A DNA stretch of 64,000 nt from an uncultured Clostridia bacterium. Its GTDB lineage: Bacteria > Bacillota > Clostridia > Christensenellales > Aristaeellaceae. The stretch is from positions 42,211 to 106,210 of the forward strand of contig CAMJUL010000002.1 in assembly GCA_946408995.1 (NCBI GenBank), given 5' to 3'. Below are positions 10,404 through 20,528 of this stretch, piece after piece (the first letter of the stretch is position 1; each line of letters opens with the position of its first letter). The translations under genes were made by a program, and so were the position numbers. The notes beneath the pieces were generated by a model. It worked only from the letters and a program-made list of their open reading frames with translations, was not told the origin of the DNA and did no database searches.

Positions 10404-11266
10404 GGGCGCTTCCCTCCTTCCCCATCCCCGCTCCTCCTGGTCAGATGGCTCCAGAAATCCGCAAGGGTATATTTCTTTTCGTTATAGATCCTGCCCAGGA
10501 TCTCCCGGATCCCGCTTTCGTCCAGATAGCGCGTCAGCTTGCCTCCGGAAGCCAGGGAAATGATGCCTGTTTCCTCCGACACGATCAGCACCGTCGCGTC
10601 CGTGGTCTCGCTGATGCCAAGGCCGGCCCTGTGCCGCGTGCCGAGGGAGGAGGAAATGGTGTTTGAATCAGACAAGGTCAGCATGCAGGCCGCGGAGGCC
10701 ACTCTTTCCTCACGGATGATCACCGCCCCGTCGTGCAGGGGCGTATTGGGTTCAAAAATGTTTTCCAGCAGGGCCCGGGAGATCACCGCGTCGACCCGCG
10801 TGCCGGTCTCCATGACATCCTGCAGGCCGGTCTTCCCTTCGATCACGATCAGCGCCCCGACGCGGCGTTTGGCCAGGGACAGCAGGCAGGAGCACATTTC
10901 GTCGATAATGCGCTCGCTCTCGGTTTTTTCGGTATGGTGTCTTTCCAGCCTTGTCCCGCGGCCCAGCTGCTCCAGCGCCCGCCTGAATTCCGGCTGGAAC
11001 AGGATGATCAGCGCGATGACGCCGTTGTTGAGCACGTTTTTCATCAGCCAGGACAGGGTTTTGAGGCCCGCCAGATCGCTGACGTACTGGATCAGGATCA
11101 GGATCGCAATGCCTTTGATGACCTGGATCGAGCGGGTTCTGCGCACCATCTGGATCAGGCGGTAAAGCAGGAAGGCGATGATCAGGATATCCACAATATC
11201 GGCGAAACTCGGCCGATGAAAAATGTTCCAAACCAGGTTCTCCAACTGAAACCAAAGATCAGACAA
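10400..11266 (-). CDS. cdaA: diadenylate cyclase CdaA
   Basis: CdaA makes cyclic di-AMP from two ATP, controlling potassium/osmolyte balance and wall homeostasis. In 288 residues there are three N-terminal membrane helices (about 20-95), then the DAC domain with the two defining active-site motifs, LHDGAVII and GTRHRAGLG. The start appears to be TTG at 11266, with GGGGGTG eight bases upstream. It heads an operon with cdaR. The usual third gene glmM is absent and is replaced by an unknown membrane protein and rsmF. Confidence 0.93.
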   Translation of the reverse strand: MSDLWFQLENLVWNIFHRPSFADIVDILIIAFLLYRLIQMVRRTRSIQVIKGIAILILIQYVSDLAGLKTLSWLMKNVLNNGVIALIILFQPEFRRALEQLGRGTRLERHHTEKTESERIIDEMCSCLLSLAKRRVGALIVIEGKTGLQDVMETGTRVDAVISRALLENIFEPNTPLHDGAVIIREERVASAACMLTLSDSNTISSSLGTRHRAGLGISETTDATVLIVSEETGIISLASGGKLTRYLDESGIREILGRIYNEKKYTLADFWSHLTRRSGDGEGGKRP

Positions 11267-11299
11267 TGCAGCGCACCCCCAAGAATTGGCTCATGGATT

Positions 11300-11329
11300 A
11301 TTATACATCACCGGACCACCCGCTGAAAA
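11300..11329 (-). promoter_or_regulatory. promoter of the cdaA operon
   Basis: On the minus strand, TTTTCA (complement of 11324-11329) and TATAAT (complement of 11300-11305) lie 18 bases apart, about 35 bases before the TTG start of cdaA. Confidence 0.65.
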
Positions 11330-11409
11330 CCCCGCTCCCCCTGTTTTTTACAAAAACTTTTGGTCTTTTCCCCTGTCTCAGGGCCTTGAGCACGCCCTCG
11401 TTCCGCGGC

Positions 11410-11438
11410 TTGCATTTTCCGGGCGCGGATGATAGAAT
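11410..11438 (+). promoter_or_regulatory. promoter of radC
   Basis: TTGCAT (11410-11415) and TAGAAT (11433-11438) are 17 bases apart, followed by an AGGGGGG ribosome site and the radC ATG. Together with the opposite promoter it makes this a divergent control region. Confidence 0.65.
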
Positions 11439-11474
11439 CATTTCATCCAAAGGCCGCAAAAGGGGGGCTTTTCC

Positions 11475-12140
11475 ATGCATGAAGGGCACCGGCAGCGCCT
11501 GAAGGCGCGATTTGAAAAAGAGGGACTGACCCACTTTCAGCCCCATGAGATGCTGGAGCTCCTTCTCACCTTTGCCATCCCCCGCAAGGACACCAATCTC
11601 CTCGGCCACCTGCTGATCGAGCGCTTTGGGTCCCTGCACGGGGTTTTTCAGGCGGACCGGAAGGACCTTGAGCAGGTCGAAGGCATCGGGGAGAACGCCA
11701 GCCTCCTTTTGAGCCTGATCCTGCCCCTGGACCTGGCTTATCAGAAAAGCCTCGCCGGCGAAAGGGTCACCATCACCGACCGGGAAGCCCTGAAGGCCTA
11801 TTGCGTTGCCCTTTATCCGGAGCCCCGGAATGAAGCCTTTTTCGTTCTGTCCTTTGACTCCCGTCTGCAGCTCATCCGCGTCTCCGAAGTGGCCAAGGGC
11901 ACCCCGGACCGGGTCTCGGTGTTTCCGCGCACCGTCCTTTCCGCCCTGCTCAACAGCGGGGCCACCGGCTGTGTGCTTTCTCACAACCATCCCGCCGGGG
12001 GGATAGAGCCCTCCGGGGAGGACCTGGAGATGACCCTGACGCTTCAGCGGCTGCTTGAGAGCGTCGGCATCACCCTGTACGACCACATCATCGTCGCCGG
12101 CAGACAGGGCATCAGCATGAAGGAAAAAGCCCTGTTCTGA
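11475..12140 (+). CDS. radC: RadC family JAB/MPN-domain protein
   Basis: A 221-residue protein with an N-terminal helix-hairpin-helix region (about 35-75, QVEGIGENAS) and a C-terminal JAMM metalloprotease-like domain. The metal ligands are intact (SHNHPAG, then PSGEDLEMT). The family has long been called DNA repair protein RadC, but its true role is unsettled. The ATG at 11475 follows a G-rich ribosome site. The YdcF-type gene follows after 33 bases and probably shares the transcript. Confidence 0.9.
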   Translation: MHEGHRQRLKARFEKEGLTHFQPHEMLELLLTFAIPRKDTNLLGHLLIERFGSLHGVFQADRKDLEQVEGIGENASLLLSLILPLDLAYQKSLAGERVTITDREALKAYCVALYPEPRNEAFFVLSFDSRLQLIRVSEVAKGTPDRVSVFPRTVLSALLNSGATGCVLSHNHPAGGIEPSGEDLEMTLTLQRLLESVGITLYDHIIVAGRQGISMKEKALF

Positions 12141-12173
12141 ATCCCCTTTTTCGTCTGAAAGGAAAATGCCGTC

Positions 12174-12773
12174 ATGAACACCCCCCACGCCCGACGCGCC
12201 CCATGGGCCAGGCTGCTATGGATCCCCGCCGCGCTCGCCGTTGTTTTTCTTCTTTGCCTGCTTGCCCTTGTGATCGCAGAAAAAACGGTGCCCGCTCCCA
12301 CGGGGTCCTTTGACGCGGTCATTGTTTTGGGGGCCCAGGTCTATCCGGACGGCACCCCCTCCCTGCAGCTTCAGGGACGGTTGGATGCCGCCTATGAGCG
12401 CTGGCAGGCCCAGCGGGACCTCCTCATCGTGGTCTGCGGCGGTCAGGGGCAAGACGAGCCCCGGGCCGAGGCGGACGTCATGAAGGATTACCTGACCGCC
12501 CGGGGCGTGCCGGAAGACAGCATCCTCCGGGAGGCCACCTCCGTCTCCACCCGGGAAAACATTGCCCTGGCCAAGGCCCTTCTGCCCCCTTCCGCTTCCC
12601 GTTTTATTGTGGTCACCAGCGACTATCATCTGCCCCGGGCCCTGGCCATCGCCCGGGACGCGGGCCTTGACGCCCAGGGGATCGGCGCGCCGACCCTGCC
12701 GGAATGGTGGATCAAAAACCACTTCCGGGAAGTGCTTGCCTGGGGAAAATACCTTCTGACCCGGCTGTTCTGA
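12174..12773 (+). CDS. YdcF/SanA-like DUF218 membrane protein
   Basis: A 199-residue protein with one N-terminal membrane helix (about 14-35) and a DUF218 domain. Typical family markers are visible: DAVIVLGAQVYPDG, the GGQG loop, E-A-D-V-M-K-D-Y-L, and SDYHLPRA. Members such as SanA and ElyC act in envelope integrity; the chemistry is unknown. It sits downstream of radC and is closed by an intrinsic terminator. A second, larger paralogue is at 23546-24559. Confidence 0.85.
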   Translation: MNTPHARRAPWARLLWIPAALAVVFLLCLLALVIAEKTVPAPTGSFDAVIVLGAQVYPDGTPSLQLQGRLDAAYERWQAQRDLLIVVCGGQGQDEPRAEADVMKDYLTARGVPEDSILREATSVSTRENIALAKALLPPSASRFIVVTSDYHLPRALAIARDAGLDAQGIGAPTLPEWWIKNHFREVLAWGKYLLTRLF

Positions 12774-12791
12774 CCTCCCTCCGGAATAAAG

Positions 12792-12832
12792 AAAGACCGC
12801 GGAACCGTCTTAAGGCTCTGCGGTCTTTTTTG
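12792..12832 (+). terminator. intrinsic terminator of radC-ydcF unit
   Basis: AAAGACCGC (12792-12800) pairs with GCGGTCTTT (12820-12828), followed by T residues. It also lies just past the end of tgt on the other strand. Confidence 0.85.
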
Positions 12833-12846
12833 TCCGGACCGGAAGG

Positions 12847-14693
<1,847 letters not shown>

Positions 14694-14726
14694 TTTTACT
14701 CCTTCCATCCGGCCCCGATCTTCCAT

Positions 14727-15596
14727 TCAGGGCTCGCAAATCCATCGTCCCGTGGCCCCGCAGGGCAAAAAGCCGCCCGAACGGACAGGAAGGCAGACCT
14801 CCTGTGCGTCCACCCTGCCGCCCCTTCGTCCAAAGGTCCTTCCCAGGATGTTGCCGATGACCGCCGGCTGCAGGCCGGTGGTATAACTGTTGATAAACAC
14901 AAAAAGCGCGTCCGTGGAAAGCACGTCCTCACAGGCGCTGACCAGGCCGTAAAGCTCCGTTTCCAGTTTCCAGATCTCGCCGCCGGGCCCCCGGCCGTAG
15001 CTGGGGGGATCCATGAGGATCGCCTCGTAGGCGTGGCCCCTGCGCGCTTCCCGGCGCACGAAGGCCAGGGCGTCCTCCACGATGAACCGGAAGCGGTCCT
15101 CGCTTGTCCCGTTCAGTTCCCGGTTCTCCTTGGCCCACTGCACCATGCCCTTGGCCGCGTCCACATGAGTCACATGGGCGCCTGCCCCGGCGCAAGCCAT
15201 GGTGGCCCCGCCGGTATAGCCAAAGAGGTTCAGCATCCGCACCTCCCTGCCCGCTTCCTTTCGAACGCGGATCAGGCGGCACATTTCGTCCCAGTTGACC
15301 GCCTGCTCGGGAAACAGCCCGGTATGCTTGAACCCGGTGGGCCGGACCCTGAAACGGATGCCCCGGTAGGAGATCACCCAGCTCTCCGGCAGCTCGGTAT
15401 GGAAGGACCACCTGCCCCCGCCCCGATCGCTCCGGTGATAAACGCCGTCTGCCTTGGCCCATTCCCCGGGACAGGCCCGGGGCCAGATCACCTGTGGATC
15501 CGGACGGTCCAGGACATAGCGTCCCCACCGCTCCAACTTGGATCCATCTCCTGTATCCAGCACCTCAAAATCGGTCCAGCCGTCCGCAAGGTACAT
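14727..15596 (-). CDS. class I SAM-dependent rRNA methyltransferase, RlmI/RlmK-like
   Basis: A 289-residue methyltransferase. The SAM-binding motif LNLFGYTGGATM, the acidic HVDAAKGMVQWA segment and the catalytic-loop motif MDPPSYGRG are clear, as in RlmI/RlmK proteins, which methylate 23S rRNA. The N-terminal PUA domain of RlmI is missing. The ATG at 15596 is preceded by AAGGAGG, so the longer in-frame extension is not used. It is the first gene of the minus-strand set with the pseudouridine synthase and tgt, all RNA modifiers. Confidence 0.85.
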   Translation of the reverse strand: MYLADGWTDFEVLDTGDGSKLERWGRYVLDRPDPQVIWPRACPGEWAKADGVYHRSDRGGGRWSFHTELPESWVISYRGIRFRVRPTGFKHTGLFPEQAVNWDEMCRLIRVRKEAGREVRMLNLFGYTGGATMACAGAGAHVTHVDAAKGMVQWAKENRELNGTSEDRFRFIVEDALAFVRREARRGHAYEAILMDPPSYGRGPGGEIWKLETELYGLVSACEDVLSTDALFVFINSYTTGLQPAVIGNILGRTFGRRGGRVDAQEVCLPVRSGGFLPCGATGRWICEP

Positions 15597-15618
15597 TCGA
15601 TCCCTCCTTCCCCAATGC

Positions 15619-15647
15619 AGTATACCATCTTCCCCTGCCGTGCACAA
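15619..15647 (-). promoter_or_regulatory. promoter of the RNA-modification gene set
   Basis: On the minus strand, TTGTGC (complement of 15642-15647) and TATACT (complement of 15619-15624) are 17 bases apart and lie just upstream of the AAGGAGG site of the methyltransferase gene. Confidence 0.7.
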
Positions 15648-15702
15648 GCACGCCCCAAAAAGGATTTCTCTTTTTTGTGTTCCCATTCCTGCCCCGTCGG
15701 CC

Positions 15703-15731
15703 TTCCCAGTTCGCCCGCTTCATGGTATACT
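15703..15731 (+). promoter_or_regulatory. promoter of the patatin-nitroreductase unit
   Basis: TTCCCA (15703-15708) and TATACT (15726-15731) with a 17-base spacer. The -35 is weak. It faces away from the RNA-methyltransferase promoter. Confidence 0.5.
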
Positions 15732-15764
15732 TTCCCTTAAGCAAACCGGAAAGGAGGCGCGGCC

Positions 15765-16658
15765 TTGAAAACAGCGCTGCTTATGGAAGGCGGTGCCATG
15801 CGCGGCATGTTCACCTGCGGCGTCATCGACGTTCTGATGGAAAACGGCATCAGCTTTGACGCGGCCGCAGGGATCTCCGCAGGCGCGGTCTTTGGCTGCA
15901 ATTACAAGTCCCGCCAGATCGGCCGCCCCTTCCGCTACAATCTGAAATACGCCCGTGACAAACGCTACTGCAGCCTCCGCTCTCTCCTGCGGACGGGGGA
16001 TCTTTACGGGGCGGACTTCTGCTACCGGCTTCTGCCGGATATCCTGGATCCCTTTGACCGGAAGACCTTTGCCCTGAACCCCATGGCCTTTTTTGTGGGC
16101 GCCACCGATGCGGAGACCGGGGAGATCCTGTATCACAGATGCGCCGACGGCGGCGAAATGGACATGGCCTGGCTTCGCGCCTCCGCTTCCATGCCCTTTG
16201 TCTCCCGCCCCGTTCCCGCCGAGGGCCGTCTTTTGCTGGATGGCGGCATCGTGGAACCCGTTCCCTGCGCCTTTATGGAATCCGAAGGGTATGACCGGCG
16301 CGTCCTGGTCCTGACCCAGCCCAAAGGCTACCGGAAGAAGCGGGCCCTGCCCCTGCCTCTCCTGCGCCTTGCCCTGCCGGGCTATCCGAAGATCGCCCGG
16401 GCCCTTTCCCTCCGGCCCGAACGCTATAACCGGCAGATGGAGGAGATCGACCGCGCCGAGGCGGCCCGAAGCGTCCTGGTCCTGCGCCCGCCCTCTCCCT
16501 TGAACATCGGCCATACCGAGCACCGGCCAAGGGAGCTGGAAAGGGTCTACCGCATCGGCCGGGTGGAAGCGGAGGCCCGCCTTGATGAGATCCGCTCGTT
16601 TCTTTCCGTGTCTCCGTCTCAGAATGCCCCCCAAAGCAGGAAAGGAGCCGCCCCATGA
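15765..16658 (+). CDS. patatin-like phospholipase
   Basis: A 297-residue acyl hydrolase of the bacterial patatin family. The oxyanion loop GGAMRG, the nucleophile elbow GISAGA (Ser near residue 43) and the catalytic dyad Asp in DGGIVEP are intact. It has no signal peptide, so it probably acts in the cytoplasm on membrane lipids or acyl esters. Translation appears to start at TTG 15765, with AAAGGAGG eight bases before it. The stop overlaps the start of the nitroreductase gene (ATGA). Confidence 0.9.
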   Translation: MKTALLMEGGAMRGMFTCGVIDVLMENGISFDAAAGISAGAVFGCNYKSRQIGRPFRYNLKYARDKRYCSLRSLLRTGDLYGADFCYRLLPDILDPFDRKTFALNPMAFFVGATDAETGEILYHRCADGGEMDMAWLRASASMPFVSRPVPAEGRLLLDGGIVEPVPCAFMESEGYDRRVLVLTQPKGYRKKRALPLPLLRLALPGYPKIARALSLRPERYNRQMEEIDRAEAARSVLVLRPPSPLNIGHTEHRPRELERVYRIGRVEAEARLDEIRSFLSVSPSQNAPQSRKGAAP

Positions 16659-17380
16659 CAGAAGTGGAAGCCATCCGTCAAAGGCATTCGGTCCGGTCCT
16701 ATCTGGACAAAAAAATCGAGCCGGAAACGGCTCGCCTGTTGTGTCAAATGATCTCGGAATGCAACGAAAAGGGGCATCTGCACCTTCAGTTCCTGCCCGA
16801 GGCGGGCGGGACGTTCCATCGGCTCCTTCCCCGCGCAGCAGGCCTCGCAAGCGCCCCAAGCGTCATCGCCTGCGCGGGGCCCGCGGACGCTTCTCTGGAG
16901 GAACGCATCGGCTATTTCGGCGAAAAGGTGGTCCTGTACGCCCAGCAGCTGGCCCTGAACACCTGCTGGTGCGGCACCTTCAGCGCCAGGAACACCCCCG
17001 TCACCCTGGCCCCGGGGGAGAAGATGCCCATCGTCATCGCAGTCGGGTACGGCGCGGACCAGGGCCGGCCCCGCCGTTCCAAGACGATGGCCCAGGTGGC
17101 CGGGTCGGACGGGTATCCGCCCCCCTGGTTCCGGGACGGGGTCGCCCTGGCTCTGCTTGCCCCCACGGCCATCAACCAGCAGAAATTCCACTTCCGCCTG
17201 TGCAGCGACGGTTCTGTCCTCTCCGAATGCGGGCCGGGCCCCTTCAGCCGGATCGACCTGGGCATCGCGCGGTGTCATTTCGACGCGGCGCTGCGGGCTG
17301 TCGGCATGAAGGAGCTCTGGGGGGAGGGGGGCGCGGGATCCCCGCCGTCCCCGTCCGGGGCGCCTATTTCCCCAGGCTGA
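16655..17380 (+). CDS. nitroreductase family protein (TM1586-like)
   Basis: A 241-residue flavoprotein. The N-terminal FMN-binding signature IRQRHSVRSYLDKKI is typical of the family, and the later GVALALLAPTAINQQKFHF block matches the putative TM1586-type nitroreductases that hold two half-domains in one chain. The substrate is unknown. It is translationally coupled to the patatin gene. The C terminus is low in complexity (Gly/Pro/Ser) and its last 17 bases overlap the tail of msrA on the other strand. Confidence 0.85.
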   Translation: MTEVEAIRQRHSVRSYLDKKIEPETARLLCQMISECNEKGHLHLQFLPEAGGTFHRLLPRAAGLASAPSVIACAGPADASLEERIGYFGEKVVLYAQQLALNTCWCGTFSARNTPVTLAPGEKMPIVIAVGYGADQGRPRRSKTMAQVAGSDGYPPPWFRDGVALALLAPTAINQQKFHFRLCSDGSVLSECGPGPFSRIDLGIARCHFDAALRAVGMKELWGEGGAGSPPSPSGAPISPG

Positions 17381-17852
17381 AAAACGCAGGCGGGATATGG
17401 CAGTACCCGCCGGGATTCTTCTCCAGGTATTTCTGGTGGTATTCCTCCGCCGGGAAAAAGTTCTCCAGGGGTTTCACCTCCACCGCCAGAGGCGCGCCGG
17501 CCTTTTCTTCTTCCGCCCTGTATACGGCCCGGATCTCCTCCAGCTGGCTCTCCAACGTGTAGTAGATGCCGGTCCGGTACTGGATCCCCTCGTCATGCCC
17601 CTGCCGGTTCACCGAAAGGGGATCGATCACCATAAAATAGTATTCCAGCAGCCGCCCGAGGGGCAGCGTCCGCTCGTCGTACACGACCCGGACCGTTTCC
17701 GCGTGCCCGCTGTCCGCGCACACCTCCTGATAGCTTGGGTGGGCCGTCGGGCCGTTGGCGTAACCGGTCTGGGTCTCCAGCACCCCGTCAAACTGGTCCA
17801 GGAATCTCTGTGTCCCCCAGAAACAGCCTCCCGCAAGATAAATCGTCTCCAT
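17364..17852 (-). CDS. msrA: peptide-methionine (S)-S-oxide reductase
   Basis: MsrA repairs oxidised methionine in proteins. The 162-residue protein opens with the catalytic motif GGCFWGTQ (Cys near residue 10) and contains TGYANG, HAETVRVVYDE, and the closing Y-HQKYLEKNP. The ATG at 17852 is chosen because the family starts two to five residues before the active-site loop; the frame upstream is not family-like. It converges with and slightly overlaps the nitroreductase gene. Confidence 0.95.
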   Translation of the reverse strand: METIYLAGGCFWGTQRFLDQFDGVLETQTGYANGPTAHPSYQEVCADSGHAETVRVVYDERTLPLGRLLEYYFMVIDPLSVNRQGHDEGIQYRTGIYYTLESQLEEIRAVYRAEEEKAGAPLAVEVKPLENFFPAEEYHQKYLEKNPGGYCHIPPAFFSLGK

Positions 17853-17883
17853 GCTCTCCGTCCTCCCCGCAGGTCTTTTCCCC

Positions 17884-17912
17884 ATCATGGCATCGAACAG
17901 ACGCTTTGTCAA
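17884..17912 (-). promoter_or_regulatory. promoter of msrA
   Basis: Minus-strand TTGACA (complement of 17907-17912) and CATGAT (complement of 17884-17889) lie 17 bases apart, about 30 bases before the msrA start. Confidence 0.6.
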
Positions 17913-17977
17913 TGCCCTCCCGCTCCGGACAGGCTTTGCCGGATGCTGTTTTTCCATTGTTTTTTTCCCGTCCCGCA

Positions 17978-18006
17978 TTGCAATGCCGCTTATGTGCTGG
18001 TATCCT
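17978..18006 (+). promoter_or_regulatory. possible promoter of nfnAB
   Basis: TTGCAA (17978-17983) and TATCCT (18001-18006) with a 17-base spacer. Each box matches consensus at four of six positions. It would give a leader of about 120 bases before nfnA. Confidence 0.45.
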
Positions 18007-18132
18007 AACGGTGTCCGCGTTGTTTCATGCGCGGAAAGACCGTTTTTTTCAGCGCCGGTCCTTTTCAGGCAGAAGTTCAAAGGCGGCTCTTGGGGGTTCA
18101 AGGGCTGCCTTTTTACGAATATGGAGGTAATC

Positions 18133-18981
18133 ATGTACAAAATCGTCAGAAAACGGGTGCTCAATCCCACCGTCAGCCAGATCGAGGTGGAAGCTCCCTT
18201 GGTGGCACGCAAAGCCAGGCCGGGCCAGTTCATTATCCTTCGCGTGGACGCGGAAGGGGAGCGCATCCCCCTGACCGTGGCCGGCACCAACCCCCTGGAG
18301 GGCACCGTAAAAGTCATCTTCCAGGTCGTGGGGGCCACCACAGCCCTGCTCAACCGGAAGGAAGCCGGTGACAGCCTTCAGGATTTCGCGGGGCCCCTGG
18401 GGGTGCCTACCCATACCGAAGGCATCCGGAACGTCTGCATCGTGGGCGGAGGCGTCGGCTGCGCCATCGCGCTGCCCCTTGCCGAAGAATTCCACCGGCA
18501 GGGGGCCAAAGTCACCAGCATCATCGGCTTCCGCAGCAAGGAGCTTTTGATCCTGGAGGAGGAGTTCAGCGCCTGCTCGGACCAATTGACCGTCATGACC
18601 GACGACGGCTCCTATGGCCGCCACGGCAATGTCACCGTCCCGCTCAAGGAGATGCTTGAGGCCGGGGAGCCCTTTGACAGGATCATCACCATCGGCCCCA
18701 TGATCATGATGAAGTTCGTCGTGGCGGCCGCAAGGCCCTTTGGCATTCCGGTGACCGTCAGCATGAATCCCATCATGATCGACGGGACCGGCATGTGCGG
18801 AGGCTGCAGGCTCACGCTGAACCGGGACGGAAAGCGCGTCACCCGGTTTGCCTGCGTGGACGGGCCGGACTTTGACGGCTACGAGGTCGACTTTGACGAG
18901 GCCATGAGCCGCTCCCGCATGTACGCGGAATATGAGCGCCATGCCTATGAGGAGACCTGCAGCCTTTTCAAACAAGCGTAA
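18133..18981 (+). CDS. nfnA: NfnA-like ferredoxin:NADP+ oxidoreductase, small FAD/[2Fe-2S] subunit
   Basis: With the next gene this makes the NADH-dependent ferredoxin:NADP+ oxidoreductase (NfnAB), which bifurcates electrons between NADH, NADPH and ferredoxin in anaerobes. The 282-residue protein has the FAD-binding ferredoxin-reductase half (MYKIVRKRVL, then FIILRVDAEGERIPLTVAG), a NAD-binding GGGVGCAIALPLAEE loop and the C-terminal [2Fe-2S] cysteines in GTGMCGGCRLT and FACVDGP. The start ATG at 18133 has GGAGG nine bases upstream. It could also be called sulfide dehydrogenase beta subunit. Confidence 0.88.
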   Translation: MYKIVRKRVLNPTVSQIEVEAPLVARKARPGQFIILRVDAEGERIPLTVAGTNPLEGTVKVIFQVVGATTALLNRKEAGDSLQDFAGPLGVPTHTEGIRNVCIVGGGVGCAIALPLAEEFHRQGAKVTSIIGFRSKELLILEEEFSACSDQLTVMTDDGSYGRHGNVTVPLKEMLEAGEPFDRIITIGPMIMMKFVVAAARPFGIPVTVSMNPIMIDGTGMCGGCRLTLNRDGKRVTRFACVDGPDFDGYEVDFDEAMSRSRMYAEYERHAYEETCSLFKQA

Positions 18982-18994
18982 GGAGGGAGAAACC

Positions 18995-20413
18995 ATGCCC
19001 GTCGAACGGAACAAACACCCCATGCCCACCCAGGCTCCCGAGGTGCGCGCGCACAATTTTAAGGAAGTGGCCCTGGGGTATCCCGTGGAAATTGCCCTGG
19101 AGGAAGCCAAGCGCTGCCTGAACTGCAAAAACAGGCCCTGCGTCAGCGCCTGTCCGGTCAACGTCAACATCCCGGATTTTATTCTCAAGGTCCGTCAGGA
19201 ACGGTTTGAGGAAGCCTATCAGATCATTTCCGAGTCCTCCTCCCTGCCCGCGGTCTGCGGCCGCGTCTGTCCCCAGGAGACCCAATGCGAAAGTCAGTGC
19301 ACCCTTCAGGTGCGGGCCCGCATGGAGCCCGTGGGCATCGGCCGTCTGGAGCGCTTCGTCGCGGACTGGCACAACGCTCACGCCGACCAAAAGGCCCAGG
19401 CGCCCGAGCCCAACGGCCACCGGGTCGCCATCGTAGGGGCTGGCCCTTCCGGCCTGACCTGCGCGGGAGACCTGGCCAAAAAGGGGTATCAGGTGACGGT
19501 ATACGAGGCCCTGCACACCGCCGGCGGCGTTCTGGTATACGGCATTCCGGAGTTCCGTCTGCCCAAGGCCATCGTAGCCCGGGAGGTGGAAACCCTCCGG
19601 GACCTGGGGGTGGACATCGAAACCAACGTCATCATCGGCAAGACCCTGACCGTGGACGAGCTTTTCGACATGGGCTTTGAGGCCGTTTTCATCGGCTCCG
19701 GCGCGGGACTTCCCAACTTTATGGACATCCCCGGAGAGGCCCTGAAGGGCGTCTATTCCGCCAATGAGTTCCTGACCCGCAGCAACCTGATGAAGGCCTA
19801 CCGGGACGATCCCAAGACCCCCATCATGAAGGGCGGCCGGGTCGCCGTGGTGGGCGGCGGCAACGTGGCCATGGATGCCGCGCGCACCGCATTGCGTTTG
19901 GGCGCCGAAACAGTATACATCATTTACCGCCGCAGCATGGAAGAGCTCCCCGCCCGGAAGGAAGAGGTGGAACACGCCCAGGAGGAAGGCATCGATTTCC
20001 GCCTGCTTTGCAATCCCGTGGAGATTCTCGGCTATGAGAACAAGGACAACCCCAGAGATCCAAAGAACGGTTTCGTGACGGGCATTCGCTGCGTCCGGAT
20101 GGAGCTTGGCGCGCCGGACGCTTCCGGGCGACGCCGTCCCGTGGAGATCCCGGGCAGCGAATTTGACCTGGATGTGGACACCGTGGTCATGGCCATCGGC
20201 ACCAGCCCCAATCCCCTGATCAAGAGCACCACCGAAGGCCTTGAGGTCAACCGCAGGGGTGGCATCATCGTCAACGAAGACGGGCTGACCTCCCGGTCCA
20301 ATGTCTACGCCGGCGGCGACGCCGTCACCGGGGCGGCCACGGTCATCTCCGCCATGGGCGCCGGCAAAACGGCCGCCCGGGCCATTGACAAGGCCCTCAT
20401 GGGCGCTTCCTGA
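18995..20413 (+). CDS. nfnB: NfnB-like NADPH-dependent subunit (GltD-type, glutamate synthase small-chain family)
   Basis: The larger Nfn subunit carries two [4Fe-4S] clusters and FAD and is the bifurcating site. In 472 residues there are N-terminal cysteine sets (CLNCKNRPCVSACPVNV and CGRVCPQETQCESQC), an FAD-binding GAGPSGLTCAGDLA motif near residue 145, a second dinucleotide site GGGNVAMDAART, and C-terminal YAGGDAVTGAATV. The start has AGGAGGG eight bases upstream, 13 bases after nfnA. When found alone such proteins are labelled gltA/gltD; the pairing with nfnA argues for NfnB. Confidence 0.9.
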   Translation: MPVERNKHPMPTQAPEVRAHNFKEVALGYPVEIALEEAKRCLNCKNRPCVSACPVNVNIPDFILKVRQERFEEAYQIISESSSLPAVCGRVCPQETQCESQCTLQVRARMEPVGIGRLERFVADWHNAHADQKAQAPEPNGHRVAIVGAGPSGLTCAGDLAKKGYQVTVYEALHTAGGVLVYGIPEFRLPKAIVAREVETLRDLGVDIETNVIIGKTLTVDELFDMGFEAVFIGSGAGLPNFMDIPGEALKGVYSANEFLTRSNLMKAYRDDPKTPIMKGGRVAVVGGGNVAMDAARTALRLGAETVYIIYRRSMEELPARKEEVEHAQEEGIDFRLLCNPVEILGYENKDNPRDPKNGFVTGIRCVRMELGAPDASGRRRPVEIPGSEFDLDVDTVVMAIGTSPNPLIKSTTEGLEVNRRGGIIVNEDGLTSRSNVYAGGDAVTGAATVISAMGAGKTAARAIDKALMGAS

Positions 20414-20429
20414 TTCCTTTGCATCCGAT

Positions 20430-20461
20430 GGGACTGTCTGAACAAGGCAGTCCTTTTTTTA
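20430..20461 (+). terminator. intrinsic terminator of nfnAB
   Basis: GGACTG and CAGTCC form a stem with an 11-base loop, followed by seven T. Confidence 0.85.
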
Positions 20462-20464
20462 GCG

Positions 20465-20493
20465 CAAAAAACGGCCCTCCTTCAGAAGGCCGT
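20465..20493 (-). terminator. intrinsic terminator of the long minus-strand operon
   Basis: On the minus strand ACGGCC and GGCCGT pair around a short loop and are followed by six T. It lies directly after the end of the metallo-beta-lactamase gene. Confidence 0.82.
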
Positions 20494-20528
20494 CCAGCGA
20501 GCGGGATCGGGGGCATTGCGTACGCCCT

